From contig JAKSJQ010000001.1 in NCBI GenBank assembly GCA_024402115.1, forward strand, positions 1 through 64,000: a DNA stretch of 64,000 nucleotides. Direction: 5' to 3'. The number at the start of each line of letters is the position of its first letter. Position 1 is the first letter of the stretch. A model generated the notes under the pieces. It did not search any database. It had not been told where the DNA came from and worked only from the letters and a program-made list of their open reading frames with translations. The stretch comes from Bacteroidales bacterium. Its GTDB lineage: Bacteria; Bacteroidota; Bacteroidia; Bacteroidales; UBA932. Below are positions 8,046-16,218 of the stretch, one piece after another. A program made the translations under genes and the position numbers.

Positions 8046-9818
8046 CTACTCCTGTGGAGTGAATGTACTTGCGAGGAAGAGCTCGTCCATCTGCTCCTGG
8101 TCGATCTGTGAAGGAGAGTCGATCATCACGTCGCGGCCCTGGTTGTTCTTAGGGAATGCGATGTAGTCACGGATGGTCTCCTGGCCGCCGAAGAGCGAGC
8201 AGACGCGGTCGAAACCGAATGCGAGACCTCCGTGAGGCGGAGCACCGAACTTGAAGGCGTTGATGATGAAGCCGAACTTGTACTCGGCGTCCTCCTTGCT
8301 GATGCCGAGGATCTCGAACATCCTCTCCTGCATTGCAGCCTCGTGGATACGGATCGAACCGCCGCCGAGCTCGGTACCGTTGAGGACGAAGTCGTATGCG
8401 TTCGCACATACCCTCTCGAGGTCTTCCTTCTTGTCGCTGTAGTACCAGTCGATGTGCTCTGGCTTAGGAGCGGTGAACGGATGGTGCATTGCATAGAAGC
8501 GGTTGGTCTCGTCGTCCCACTCGAAGAGAGGGAAGTCTACGACCCAGAGTGGAGCGAAGTTGTGAGGGTCGCGGAGACCGAGGCGGTTACCCATCTCGAT
8601 ACGGAGGACACCAAGCATGTTCTGGGTCTTCCTCTTCGCGCCGCAGAGGATGAGCACGAGATCGCCTGCCTTTGCCTCGGCAGCGTCAGCGATCGCCTTC
8701 ACCTCCTCAGGTGAGTAGAACTTGTCGACTGAAGACTTGTAGCTTCCGTCAGCGTTGCACTTGATATATACGAGGCCCTTCGCACCGACCTGTGGGCGCT
8801 TTACCCACTCGGTGAGAGCGTCAATTTCCTTGCGGGTGTACTCTGCACAGCCGGTAGCGGCGATGGCGCCGACATAGTCGCAGCTGTCGAATACTGAGAA
8901 GCCATGACCCTTGGTCACGTCGGTAACCTCATGGATCTTCATCTCGAAGCGGATGTCCGGCTTGTCCGAGCCATAGAAGTCCATTGCGTCATACCAGCTC
9001 ATGCGAGGGATAGGGTTCGCAATGTCCACGCCGAGAGCGTTCTTGAACATCTGGCGCATCATGCCCTCGAAGGTGCCGAGAACGTCCTCCTGGTCCACGA
9101 AGCTCATCTCGCAGTCGATCTGGGTGAACTCCGGCTGACGGTCAGCGCGGAGATCCTCGTCACGGAAGCAGCGAACGATCTGGAAGTAGCGGTCGTAACC
9201 TGCGACCATGAGAAGCTGCTTGAAGGTCTGAGGGCTCTGTGGAAGAGCGTAGAAAGTACCAGGGTTCATACGTGAAGGAACCACGAAGTCGCGTGCTCCC
9301 TCAGGGGTAGACTTGATGAGGTATGGGGTCTCGATCTCCATGAAGCCCTGCTGGTCGAGATATGTACGAATCTCCTGTGCAAGGCGATGGCGGAGCGCAA
9401 GCGCACGCTGGAGCGGAGCACGACGGAGGTCGAGGTAACGATACTTTGCGCGGAGATCCTCACCTCCGTCGGAATTCTCCTCGATGGTGAACGGAGGAGT
9501 TACGGACTTGTTGAGGATGTTGATTGACTCTACCTTGATCTCGATGTCGCCGGTAGCCATCTTGGAGTTCTTGCTCTCACGCTCGAGAACCTCTCCCACA
9601 ACCTGGATGACATACTCCCTACCGAGTGAGGAAGCAGCCTCCTGAAGCTCAGCTGAAGCGGTAGCCTCAACCACGAGCTGGGTGATGCCGTAACGGTCGC
9701 GAAGATCAACGAAGGTCATACCTCCGAGTTTGCGGGACTTCTGCACCCATCCTGCGAGGGTGACCTTCTGTCCTACGTTTTCAATGCGGAGTTCACCGCA
9801 AGTATGTGATCTATACAT
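8046..9818 (-). CDS. aspS: aspartate--tRNA ligase
   Basis: This charges tRNA-Asp in the cytoplasm. The 590-aa length and order are those of bacterial AspRS: N-terminal OB anticodon-binding domain ([23 protein letters not shown]), class II catalytic core with motif 2 ([18 protein letters not shown]), a GAD insertion domain, and motif 3 (GLAFGFDRV) followed by [10 protein letters not shown]. The start at 9818 gives [10 protein letters not shown], typical for the family. It is a single gene with its own promoter and terminator. Whether it also charges tRNA-Asn cannot be judged here. Confidence 0.97.
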   Translation of the reverse strand: MYRSHTCGELRIENVGQKVTLAGWVQKSRKLGGMTFVDLRDRYGITQLVVEATASAELQEAASSLGREYVIQVVGEVLERESKNSKMATGDIEIKVESINILNKSVTPPFTIEENSDGGEDLRAKYRYLDLRRAPLQRALALRHRLAQEIRTYLDQQGFMEIETPYLIKSTPEGARDFVVPSRMNPGTFYALPQSPQTFKQLLMVAGYDRYFQIVRCFRDEDLRADRQPEFTQIDCEMSFVDQEDVLGTFEGMMRQMFKNALGVDIANPIPRMSWYDAMDFYGSDKPDIRFEMKIHEVTDVTKGHGFSVFDSCDYVGAIAATGCAEYTRKEIDALTEWVKRPQVGAKGLVYIKCNADGSYKSSVDKFYSPEEVKAIADAAEAKAGDLVLILCGAKRKTQNMLGVLRIEMGNRLGLRDPHNFAPLWVVDFPLFEWDDETNRFYAMHHPFTAPKPEHIDWYYSDKKEDLERVCANAYDFVLNGTELGGGSIRIHEAAMQERMFEILGISKEDAEYKFGFIINAFKFGAPPHGGLAFGFDRVCSLFGGQETIRDYIAFPKNNQGRDVMIDSPSQIDQEQMDELFLASTFTPQE

Positions 9819-9849
9819 ATATGTTATTATTTATTGTCTATGACGGGCG

Positions 9850-9857
9850 CAAAGGTA
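9850..9857 (-). promoter_or_regulatory. -7 box of aspS promoter
   Basis: The minus strand reads TACCTTTG, an exact TAnnTTTG match 31 bp before the aspS ATG, in the gap after rsmA. Confidence 0.65.
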
Positions 9858-9883
9858 ATAAGTTTTTACGAAGATTGAGGTTT

Positions 9884-10693
9884 TCACGCAAGCTTCTTGG
9901 CAAGCTCGACGAAATCCTCGACGCCGAGGCGCTCCGGCCTGAGGTCGAAAACAGGATCGGAAACGAACTCAGCCTGCTGCTCAGGGGTCCATCCCAGCTG
10001 CTGGGCCTTCGCGATCACGAGAGGCTTGAGCGAGTTCCTGAGAGTCTTCCTCCTCTGGTTGAACGCGGTCTTCACGACGTTCTTGAAGAGAGCCTGGTCA
10101 CAGCCGAGATCGGTGCGGTCGTTCCTGGTAAGACGGATGACTGCGGACTTGACCTTAGGAGGAGGGTTGAAGGCCCCCTCACCTACAGTGAAGAGATACT
10201 CGATGTCGTACCACGCCTGGAGAAGTACTGAAAGAATGCCATAGGTCTTCGTTCCTGGCTTCTCGGCAATCCTCTCGGCAACCTCCTTCTGTATCATGCA
10301 CACGACCTGAGGGACCTGATCCTTGTGGTCGAGTATCTTGAAGAAGATCTGGGACGATATATTATATGGAAAGTTTCCTATCACATCGAAGCTGCCCTGG
10401 AAGAAGTTACCCAGGTTCAGCTTGAGGAAATCCGCCTCGATGAGCGAACCGTTGATCTTAGGGAAATGGACAAGGAGATAGTCGACCGACTCCCTGTCGA
10501 TCTCGACTGCCCTGAGGGCAATCTCCGGACGCTCGAGAAGATACTGGGTCAGGACACCCATTCCGGGGCCGACCTCGAGCACGTCGGTCGTAGAATCTGC
10601 GGGACAGAGGAGAGCGTCCGCAATGCTCTGTGCTACCTTAAGGTCAGTAAGGAAATGCTGGCCCAGGGCTTTCTTTGGTCTAACTTCGCTCAT
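9884..10693 (-). CDS. rsmA: 16S rRNA dimethyladenosine transferase (KsgA/RsmA)
   Basis: This SAM-dependent enzyme dimethylates two adjacent adenosines near the 3' end of 16S rRNA late in 30S assembly. Motifs present: KKALGQHFL at the N-terminus, SAM motif EVGPGMGVLTQYLL, and the catalytic NFPYNIS. The start at 10693 (MSEVRPKKALGQHF) fits the family; a longer reading from 10717 would run through the promoter. Length is 269 aa, normal. The promoter -7 box ends only 4 nt before this ATG, so the mRNA may be leaderless. Confidence 0.96.
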   Translation of the reverse strand: MSEVRPKKALGQHFLTDLKVAQSIADALLCPADSTTDVLEVGPGMGVLTQYLLERPEIALRAVEIDRESVDYLLVHFPKINGSLIEADFLKLNLGNFFQGSFDVIGNFPYNISSQIFFKILDHKDQVPQVVCMIQKEVAERIAEKPGTKTYGILSVLLQAWYDIEYLFTVGEGAFNPPPKVKSAVIRLTRNDRTDLGCDQALFKNVVKTAFNQRRKTLRNSLKPLVIAKAQQLGWTPEQQAEFVSDPVFDLRPERLGVEDFVELAKKLA

Positions 10694-10697
10694 GCTG

Positions 10698-10705
10698 CAA
10701 AGATA
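10698..10705 (-). promoter_or_regulatory. -7 box of rsmA promoter, 4 nt from the start codon
   Basis: TATCTTTG on the minus strand matches TAnnTTTG exactly. The start codon follows after only four bases, which supports the start at 10693 and suggests a leaderless transcript. Confidence 0.7.
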
Positions 10706-10715
10706 ACAATAAATC

Positions 10716-10748
10716 AAAAAGGGCGACCTTCACAGGCCAGCCCTTTTT
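10716..10748 (-). terminator. hairpin with T-run upstream of rsmA
   Basis: AAAAAGGGC (10716-10724) and GCCCTTTTT (10740-10748) form a symmetrical stem with T-runs on both strands. It could insulate rsmA from read-through of the EF-G2 gene. Confidence 0.6.
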
Positions 10749-10890
10749 AAAGTGTAGACTTTTACTAAGTATGTGTAATTTGTTGTGTGTTCAGTAAGTT
10801 TCGTTTTTCTGACATTGCAAAGGTAGCAGAGCATGAAAGAAATACAAAATTTACCTTTTAACATATTCGCAAAGGCATTCGCGATTTCAC

Positions 10891-10925
10891 AAAAACGCCA
10901 CCCAGAGGCTCTGAGTGGCGTTTTT
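10891..10925 (-). terminator. terminator of the EF-G2-like gene
   Basis: AAAAACGCCAC (10891-10901) pairs with GTGGCGTTTTT (10915-10925), with inner CAGA/TCTG pairing. A T-run on the minus strand follows the stem. The sequence from here to 10715 otherwise shows nothing recognisable. Confidence 0.8.
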
Positions 10926-10967
10926 TCTTATGCGTTTTCTTCGAAACTAAATTGTCCGAAAATTTGA

Positions 10968-13124
10968 TTATTCATCAGAATCCTCATCCTGGTAAGCCTT
11001 GAGAAGCTTGTCCTGAACGTCTGCAGGTACTGGCTGGTAGTCTGCAAACTCCATTGTGAAGGTAGCTGAACCTGAGGTGAGAGAGCTGAGGGTAGTTGAA
11101 TACTTGTAGAGCTCTGCCTGAGGAACACGTGCCTTGAGGACTGAGAAGCCGCGGTCAGTACCCATACCCTCGATGATAGCACGACGGTTCTGGAGGTCTG
11201 ACATACAAGCACCCATGTAATCAGCAGGAGTCATGACGTTGACGTTGAAGATAGGCTCCATGATCTTTGGACCTGCGATACGGAAGGCCTCCTTGAATGC
11301 GTTACGTCCTGCGATGATGAACGCGATTTCCTTTGAGTCTACCGGATGCATCTTACCGTCATATACGAATACGCGGATGTCGCGTGCGTATGAACCGGTG
11401 AGAGGTCCTTCCTCAAGCTTCTGCATGAGACCCTTCTTGATGGCTGGCATGAATGAAGCATCGATAGCACCACCGACAACGCAGTTGTAGAACTCGAACT
11501 TACCACCCCATGGAAGTACGGTCTCCTCCTTGCCCTTGATGTTGAGCACCTGCTCCTTACCGTCGATCTTGAACTTAGCTGTAGTCTCTACGCCCTCGAT
11601 GATAGGCTCCACGAGGAGGTGAACCTCACCGAACTGACCTGCACCACCTGACTGCTTCTTGTGACGATACTGTGCGGTAGCGACCTTAGTGATGGTCTCA
11701 CGATAAGAGATCTTAGGAGCGAAGGTCTCGACTGCGACCTTGTTCTCGTTGAGAAGTCTCCACTTCACGAAGTTGATATGCTGCTCGCCCTGTCCCTGGA
11801 GGATGGTCTGCTTGAGCTCCTTAGCGTACTCTACGATGATGGTAGGATCCTCTGCCATGATCTTGTTGAGTGCATCGCCGAGCTTCTCCTCATCATTCTG
11901 GTCTGCGGCCTTGATAGCGCAACGGAACTTAGGAGCAGGGAATACGATATCCTTGTAGACGATGTCTGAACCAGGAGCAGAAAGGGTTGCGTTGGTCTTT
12001 GCTGCACGAAGCTTAACGGTACATCCGATATCACCTGCGCGAAGCTCCTGTACGGCCTCTTTCTTCTTACCTGCCACTGCATAGAGAGAAGAGAGACGCT
12101 CCTTGTCACCGGTAGCTGCGTTCTCGAGGTCCTGACCGAGGGTCACGACACCTGAGTTAACCTTGAAGTAAGCAACCTCACCGAGGTGCTGCTCCACTGC
12201 GGTCTTATAGATGAAGATTGCGGTCTTGCCTGACTCGTCGCAAGGGATGACCTTGTCGTCCTTGGTGTAGATCTTTCTCTCTGAAGGAGCAGCAGCCACC
12301 TTGATGGTGAACTCCATGAGCCTCTTGACACCGATGCTCTTCTTTGCTGAGAGACAGAAGATAGGATAGCAGTCGCCCTGACGGATACCAAGTCCGAGGC
12401 CCTGGCGGATCTCGTCCTCAGAAAGCTCTCCCTGGTCGAAGAACTTCTCCATGAGAGAGTCATCGTACTCTGCAGCCTTCTCGATGAGGGCCTGACGAAG
12501 CTCCTCTGCCTGATCCATGAGCTCTGCAGGAATCTCCTTATCCTCACGCTTACCGTTATCGTCAACGAAGTGATAGTACTTCATCTTGAGGACGTCAACG
12601 AAGCCGTCGAAGCCGAGACCTGGGTTTACAGGGAACTGGATTACTACTGGCTTGCTCTTGCCGAACGCAGCCTTGATGGTCTCGAGGGTGTTGTCCCAGT
12701 TGGCCTTCTCGCCGTCGAGCTGGTTCACACCGAGAATTACAGGGACCTTATATTCTGCAGCGAATCTCTCGAAGATCTGAGTACCGACCTCGACGCCCTG
12801 CTGTGCGTTCACGAGGAGGATACCTGTCTCGACCACCTTGAATGCAGAGACTGCACCACCTACGAAATCGTCGGAACCAGGAGCATCGATGATGTTGAAC
12901 TTGGTGTCCATGAACTCGGTATATACCGGAGTCGCGAATACAGACTTCTGGTTGGTCTGCTCGTACTCGGTGTTGTCCGATACGGTGTTCTTAGCCTCGA
13001 CAGTACCTTTACGGTCGATGACCTTGCCTTCATAGAGCATGGCCTCCGCGAGAGTGGTCTTACCTGACCTGGTACTACCGAGGAGGACCACATTACGGAT
13101 GTTCTGAGTTGAATAAGTCTTCAT
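10968..13124 (-). CDS. fusA2: EF-G paralogue (EF-G2 type) lacking GTPase motifs
   Basis: The 718-aa protein has all EF-G domains: a G domain, then domains II-V (RFIAGRNAFKEAF and KARVPQAELYKYSTTLSSLTSG at the C-terminus). The P-loop GSTRSGKT (16-23) is kept. The switch I RGITI motif is replaced by TNQKSVFATPV, G3 reads DAPGS (80-84) with serine for the catalytic histidine, and G4 reads NQLD (134-137). The same pattern characterises the Bacteroides EF-G2 paralogue reported to translocate without GTP hydrolysis and to matter in gut colonisation. The canonical fusA is expected in the str operon beyond position 1. It has its own promoter and terminator. Confidence 0.88.
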   Translation of the reverse strand: MKTYSTQNIRNVVLLGSTRSGKTTLAEAMLYEGKVIDRKGTVEAKNTVSDNTEYEQTNQKSVFATPVYTEFMDTKFNIIDAPGSDDFVGGAVSAFKVVETGILLVNAQQGVEVGTQIFERFAAEYKVPVILGVNQLDGEKANWDNTLETIKAAFGKSKPVVIQFPVNPGLGFDGFVDVLKMKYYHFVDDNGKREDKEIPAELMDQAEELRQALIEKAAEYDDSLMEKFFDQGELSEDEIRQGLGLGIRQGDCYPIFCLSAKKSIGVKRLMEFTIKVAAAPSERKIYTKDDKVIPCDESGKTAIFIYKTAVEQHLGEVAYFKVNSGVVTLGQDLENAATGDKERLSSLYAVAGKKKEAVQELRAGDIGCTVKLRAAKTNATLSAPGSDIVYKDIVFPAPKFRCAIKAADQNDEEKLGDALNKIMAEDPTIIVEYAKELKQTILQGQGEQHINFVKWRLLNENKVAVETFAPKISYRETITKVATAQYRHKKQSGGAGQFGEVHLLVEPIIEGVETTAKFKIDGKEQVLNIKGKEETVLPWGGKFEFYNCVVGGAIDASFMPAIKKGLMQKLEEGPLTGSYARDIRVFVYDGKMHPVDSKEIAFIIAGRNAFKEAFRIAGPKIMEPIFNVNVMTPADYMGACMSDLQNRRAIIEGMGTDRGFSVLKARVPQAELYKYSTTLSSLTSGSATFTMEFADYQPVPADVQDKLLKAYQDEDSDE

Positions 13125-13162
13125 GTGTTATCCTGTTTTTGTGATTATTAAATCATGCGGTT

Positions 13163-13180
13163 CACCCAAAATATCGGGTG
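13163..13180 (-). other. hairpin in the leader of the EF-G2-like gene
   Basis: CACCC (13163-13167) and GGGTG (13176-13180) can pair in the roughly 60-nt leader, between the promoter at 13188-13195 and the ATG at 13124. A regulatory role is only a possibility. Confidence 0.35.
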
Positions 13181-13187
13181 TGTCTCG

Positions 13188-13195
13188 CAAATTTA
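13188..13195 (-). promoter_or_regulatory. -7 box of EF-G2-like gene promoter
   Basis: TAAATTTG on the minus strand, exact match to TAnnTTTG, about 64 bp before the ATG. Confidence 0.65.
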
Positions 13196-13237
13196 AAAAA
13201 TCGCAAGCAGAATAGCAATATCTGAAGGTGGTTAATT

Positions 13238-13438
13238 TTATATCATTTCGCGGTATCTGTCGACAATATCCTCGCCCGAGCACCCTACGGAATCGCGCAG
13301 ATATCTGTCCATCGCATCCGGATCGACGCCGATGAGCTCGCATATTGCTTCGAAGTCCATGTCCGGGTTTCGGAGTACCTCTCCATGCTCAAGAAGGTCA
13401 TCGAAACTCACAAGCTGCATTCGAGTAATTTCTCCCAT
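13238..13438 (-). CDS. small acidic protein of unknown function
   Basis: A 66-aa reading frame starting MGEITRMQLVSFDDLLEHG; a start at MQLVSF (13420) is equally possible. It is acidic, predicted mostly helical, with repeated ExxG and Asp-rich turns (PDMDFEAICELIGVDPDAMD). Codon use (GAG, GCG, CGC) matches the neighbouring real genes, and the frame fits snugly between the EF-G2 promoter and the divergent XRE gene. I recognise no family. It could be a small helix-bundle or DNA-binding accessory protein; the coding call is moderate. Confidence 0.5.
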   Translation of the reverse strand: MGEITRMQLVSFDDLLEHGEVLRNPDMDFEAICELIGVDPDAMDRYLRDSVGCSGEDIVDRYREMI

Positions 13439-13551
13439 AATCTTAGGTTTTAACACAAATATTGGGTAAGAAATTCAAAAAATCAAGCCAATTCACAAGT
13501 TTCTTGTGTATATCACAATTTTCTTATGATACCTTTCACAAACCAAGACTT

Positions 13552-13559
13552 TACTTTTG
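13552..13559 (+). promoter_or_regulatory. -7 box of XRE regulator promoter
   Basis: TACTTTTG matches TAnnTTTG and lies 22 bp before the ATG at 13582. It supports that start over a longer frame beginning at 13462. Confidence 0.6.
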
Positions 13560-13581
13560 CGATGTTCAACTATATGGCACG

Positions 13582-14043
13582 ATGATCGACAAGACAGTCA
13601 GTACGAACATACGCAACCTGAGAGAACAGAAGAAGTTGTCTCAGGCTGAACTCGGTGACATGATCGGGGTCTGTGCCAATACCATCAGCAATTACGAACT
13701 GGGCAAGACAGGCATCAAGAACGAGACGATTACATCCATCGCAAAGGCACTCGGGGTCGAGGTGGAAGCCATCTGGCCAAGCGTCTGCGTTCCGAGCACC
13801 ATGGAAGATCATTCTCTCCAATGGGGAAGCGAAGAGCAGATCATCAAGGACCTGAAGGAACAACTCAAAAAGGAGACCCAGGAGAAGGATGGCCTTCACG
13901 CACTCGTTGACATGCGCAATGCCGAAATAGAGAAACTGAAGAACACTGTCAAGCAGCTCAGCGAGAGAGTGAACGAGCTTGAATGCAAGGCCGCCGTACA
14001 GATCAAGAGAGACGAATTTGGAGCAGAGCAGGAGAATGACTAA
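13582..14043 (+). CDS. XRE-family helix-turn-helix regulator with C-terminal coiled coil
   Basis: The first 65 residues form a classic Cro/CI HTH: IRNLREQKKLSQAELGDMIG, then ANTISNYELGK and ITSIAKALGVEVEAIW. From about residue 90 to the end (153) the protein is a heptad-rich coiled coil (QIIKDLKEQLKKETQEKD, then EIEKLKNTVKQLSERVNELE), likely for dimerisation. No sensor or peptidase domain is present. The stop codon overlaps the -7 box of rnhB, which starts 9 bp later. Its targets are unknown; autoregulation or control of rnhB or the EF-G2 gene is possible. Confidence 0.85.
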   Translation: MIDKTVSTNIRNLREQKKLSQAELGDMIGVCANTISNYELGKTGIKNETITSIAKALGVEVEAIWPSVCVPSTMEDHSLQWGSEEQIIKDLKEQLKKETQEKDGLHALVDMRNAEIEKLKNTVKQLSERVNELECKAAVQIKRDEFGAEQEND

Positions 14044-14048
14044 TTTTG
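14041..14048 (+). promoter_or_regulatory. -7 box of rnhB promoter overlapping the XRE stop codon
   Basis: TAATTTTG (TAnnTTTG) begins with the TAA stop of the XRE gene and ends 4 nt before the rnhB ATG, the same spacing as at rsmA. A leaderless transcript is likely. Confidence 0.6.
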
Positions 14049-14052
14049 CTCC

Positions 14053-14673
14053 ATGTCCAAAGAGATCCATCTTCTCAATCACATGCACGAAGGCCTGATC
14101 GAGGCCGGTTGCGACGAGGCAGGACGCGGTCCCCTCGCCGGACCCGTATTCGCGGCAGCCGTAATCCTACCGGAAGACTTCCACCATCCTCTGCTCAATG
14201 ATTCAAAGCAGATGACCGAGAAGGCCAGGAACACCCTGCGCGAGGTCATCGAGAAGGAAGCCGTAGCCTTTGCCGTGGAAGAGGTCAGCGCAGAGGAGAT
14301 AGACACGATCAACATCCTCAACGCCTCCATCACCGGCATGCAGCGCGCCGTGCTGCGGCTGGACCCTCGCCCGCAGTTTCTTCTGATCGACGGCAACCGT
14401 TTCCGCCCCTTCGACAGCTACAAGTACACGGACTACGCTACCGTGGTCAAGGGCGACGGCAAGTACGCGCCCATCGCGGCCGCATCTGTGCTCGCGAAGA
14501 CCTACAGGGACGAGCTCATGCGCAAGCTGGCCGCCGAGTTCCCGATGTACGGATGGGACAGGAACATGGGATATCCGACACCTGAGCACATAGACGCAAT
14601 ACGGCGGTACGGAATGACTCCATACCACCGTAAATCTTTCCATGTAAAGGAACTTGAACCGTCCCTTTTCTGA
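14053..14673 (+). CDS. rnhB: ribonuclease HII
   Basis: RNase HII cuts RNA-DNA hybrids and single ribonucleotides in DNA. The metal-binding DEAGRGPLAGPV motif is at residues 24-35, followed by the second acidic stretch LNDSKQ and the C-terminal YPTPEHIDAIRRYGMTPYHRKSF. Length is 206 aa, normal. The gene converges on pheS with a 4-bp gap and no visible terminator between them. Confidence 0.95.
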   Translation: MSKEIHLLNHMHEGLIEAGCDEAGRGPLAGPVFAAAVILPEDFHHPLLNDSKQMTEKARNTLREVIEKEAVAFAVEEVSAEEIDTINILNASITGMQRAVLRLDPRPQFLLIDGNRFRPFDSYKYTDYATVVKGDGKYAPIAAASVLAKTYRDELMRKLAAEFPMYGWDRNMGYPTPEHIDAIRRYGMTPYHRKSFHVKELEPSLF

Positions 14674-14677
14674 TTTC

Positions 14678-15712
14678 CTAGAGTGAGGTCTCGAACTCCT
14701 TGAGGAATCTCATGTCGTTCTCGAAATAGTTGCGGAGGTCCTTGACCTGCCACTTGAGCATCGCGATGCGCTCCACGCCCATACCGAAGGCGAAGCCGCT
14801 GTACTTCTTGCTGTCGATGCCGTTCGCCTCGAGCACGTTAGGATCCACCATACCGCAGCCGAGGATCTCAAGCCAACCGGTACCCTTGCAGACATTACAT
14901 CCCTCGCCGTGGCAGATGTTGCAGCTTACGTCAACCTCTGCAGAAGGTTCTGTGAATGGGAAGTAAGAAGGACGCATGCGGATCTGGGTCTCAGGACCGA
15001 ACATCTCGCGTGCAAAGAGGAGGATCGCCTGCTTCATATCGGCGAAGGTCACGTTCTCATCGATGTAGAGGCCCTCGACCTGATGGAAGATACAGTGTGC
15101 ACGAGCACTGATCGCCTCGTTGCGGAATACGCGACCAGGGCAGATCACGCGGATAGGAAGCTGCATCTTCTCCATGCAGCGAACCTGCACGCTGGAAGTA
15201 TGGGTACGGAGAAGAACTGGATTCTTCTGCTCGTTGTCTGTCACGAAGAAAGTATCCTGCATCTCGCGTGCAGGGTGCTCTGGAGGGAAGTTGAGTGCCT
15301 CGAATACATGCCAGTCATCCTCGACCTCGGGACCTTCTGCGACATCATATCCGAACTTGCGGAAGATGCCGACGATCTCCTCGCGGACGATGCTCACAGG
15401 GTGACGTGAACCGAGTGGATAGCTGTCGCCAGGAGCGGTAAGGTCGGTTGCGGACGATCCTGATGCCGATGCAAGCGCAGATGCGGCGCTCTTGAGCTCC
15501 TCGATCTTTGCGGCTGCGGCGTTCTTGAGCTGGTTGAGCTTCTGTCCGAACTCCTTCTTCTGCTCCTTGTCTACGTTACGGAACTCCTCGAAAAGACGGG
15601 TGATCTCGCCCTTCTTGCCAAGGAGGCGTACGCGTGCCTCTTCAATTTCCTGTTCCTTCTGGCACTTGAGATTCTCAATGTCTGCCAGTATAGCTTCGAT
15701 TCTTTCTTTCAT
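14678..15712 (-). CDS. pheS: phenylalanine--tRNA ligase alpha subunit
   Basis: This is the catalytic alpha chain of the alpha2-beta2 PheRS. It has the N-terminal coiled coil (about 1-85), motif HPVSIVREEIVGIFRKFGYDV, the substrate-pocket region (RTHTSSVQVR, FRNEAISARAHCIFHQVEG), a zinc-finger-like CNICHGEGCNVCKGTGW, and motif 3 GMGVERIAMLK. The start at 15712 follows the promoter; the four-cysteine insertion is a feature seen in many Bacteroidota PheS. Length is 344 aa. pheT is not adjacent. Confidence 0.96.
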   Translation of the reverse strand: MKERIEAILADIENLKCQKEQEIEEARVRLLGKKGEITRLFEEFRNVDKEQKKEFGQKLNQLKNAAAAKIEELKSAASALASASGSSATDLTAPGDSYPLGSRHPVSIVREEIVGIFRKFGYDVAEGPEVEDDWHVFEALNFPPEHPAREMQDTFFVTDNEQKNPVLLRTHTSSVQVRCMEKMQLPIRVICPGRVFRNEAISARAHCIFHQVEGLYIDENVTFADMKQAILLFAREMFGPETQIRMRPSYFPFTEPSAEVDVSCNICHGEGCNVCKGTGWLEILGCGMVDPNVLEANGIDSKKYSGFAFGMGVERIAMLKWQVKDLRNYFENDMRFLKEFETSL

Positions 15713-15730
15713 CTTTCTTGAATTGGACGG

Positions 15731-15738
15731 CAAAGATA
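15731..15738 (-). promoter_or_regulatory. -7 box of pheS promoter
   Basis: TATCTTTG on the minus strand (exact TAnnTTTG), 18 bp before the pheS ATG and immediately after the stop of the upstream gene. Confidence 0.65.
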
Positions 15739-15739
15739 G

Positions 15740-16162
15740 TTATTTTTTCTTTTTGGTGGCCGACTGCTCGAGCTTTTCACGACGCTTCTCACGCGCCTTC
15801 TGGAGCCTTGCTGCGCCTCTTCTGAGATATTCATCCCACTGCTCCTGGGTAAATATCTTCTTGTAGGACTCGTCAAGCATGTCGAGCCACTTGTCCTGCA
15901 CCTGCTGGTAGAGGCTGGTGTTTCCAATCTTCGCTGCCTGCATGTCGTTGATCTCGTCAGTCATTCCATGGTACACGACCTTGAGGGTGGAATCCACCTT
16001 GAAGGTCTGCCAAGGCTCGAGCTTGAGGTCGATCTCGAGGCGGTCAGCCTGCATCTCGCACCTCTCGTCGAGGTCCGGAGTCTTCTCCGACGACTGCGCC
16101 GAAGCAGCCAATGTGCTGAATAATACTACTGCTAAAGCAGTAACTACGAATTTTCCCTTCAT
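15740..16162 (-). CDS. secreted helical protein of unknown function
   Basis: A 140-aa exported protein. The start at 16162 gives a textbook signal peptide (MKGKFVVTALAVVLFSTLAASAQ). The mature part is highly charged and helical with repeated Trp/Tyr/Leu positions (LKLEPWQTFKVDSTLKVVYHG, SYKKIFTQEQWDEYLRRG) and ends in a lysine tail. The FTxEQWxxY pattern recalls LTxxQ/Spy-like periplasmic chaperone repeats, a weak resemblance. It is divergent from the C69 dipeptidase gene and directly upstream of pheS. Confidence 0.75.
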   Translation of the reverse strand: MKGKFVVTALAVVLFSTLAASAQSSEKTPDLDERCEMQADRLEIDLKLEPWQTFKVDSTLKVVYHGMTDEINDMQAAKIGNTSLYQQVQDKWLDMLDESYKKIFTQEQWDEYLRRGAARLQKAREKRREKLEQSATKKKK

Positions 16163-16188
16163 AGTCAACGTTTTTTTATGTAGATTTG

Positions 16189-16196
16189 CAAAAGTA
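16189..16196 (-). promoter_or_regulatory. -7 box of the secreted helical protein promoter
   Basis: TACTTTTG on the minus strand, exact TAnnTTTG, 26 bp before the ATG at 16162, in the divergent gap with the dipeptidase gene. Confidence 0.6.
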
Positions 16197-16218
16197 CATA
16201 ATTTGGGCCAAAATGACA

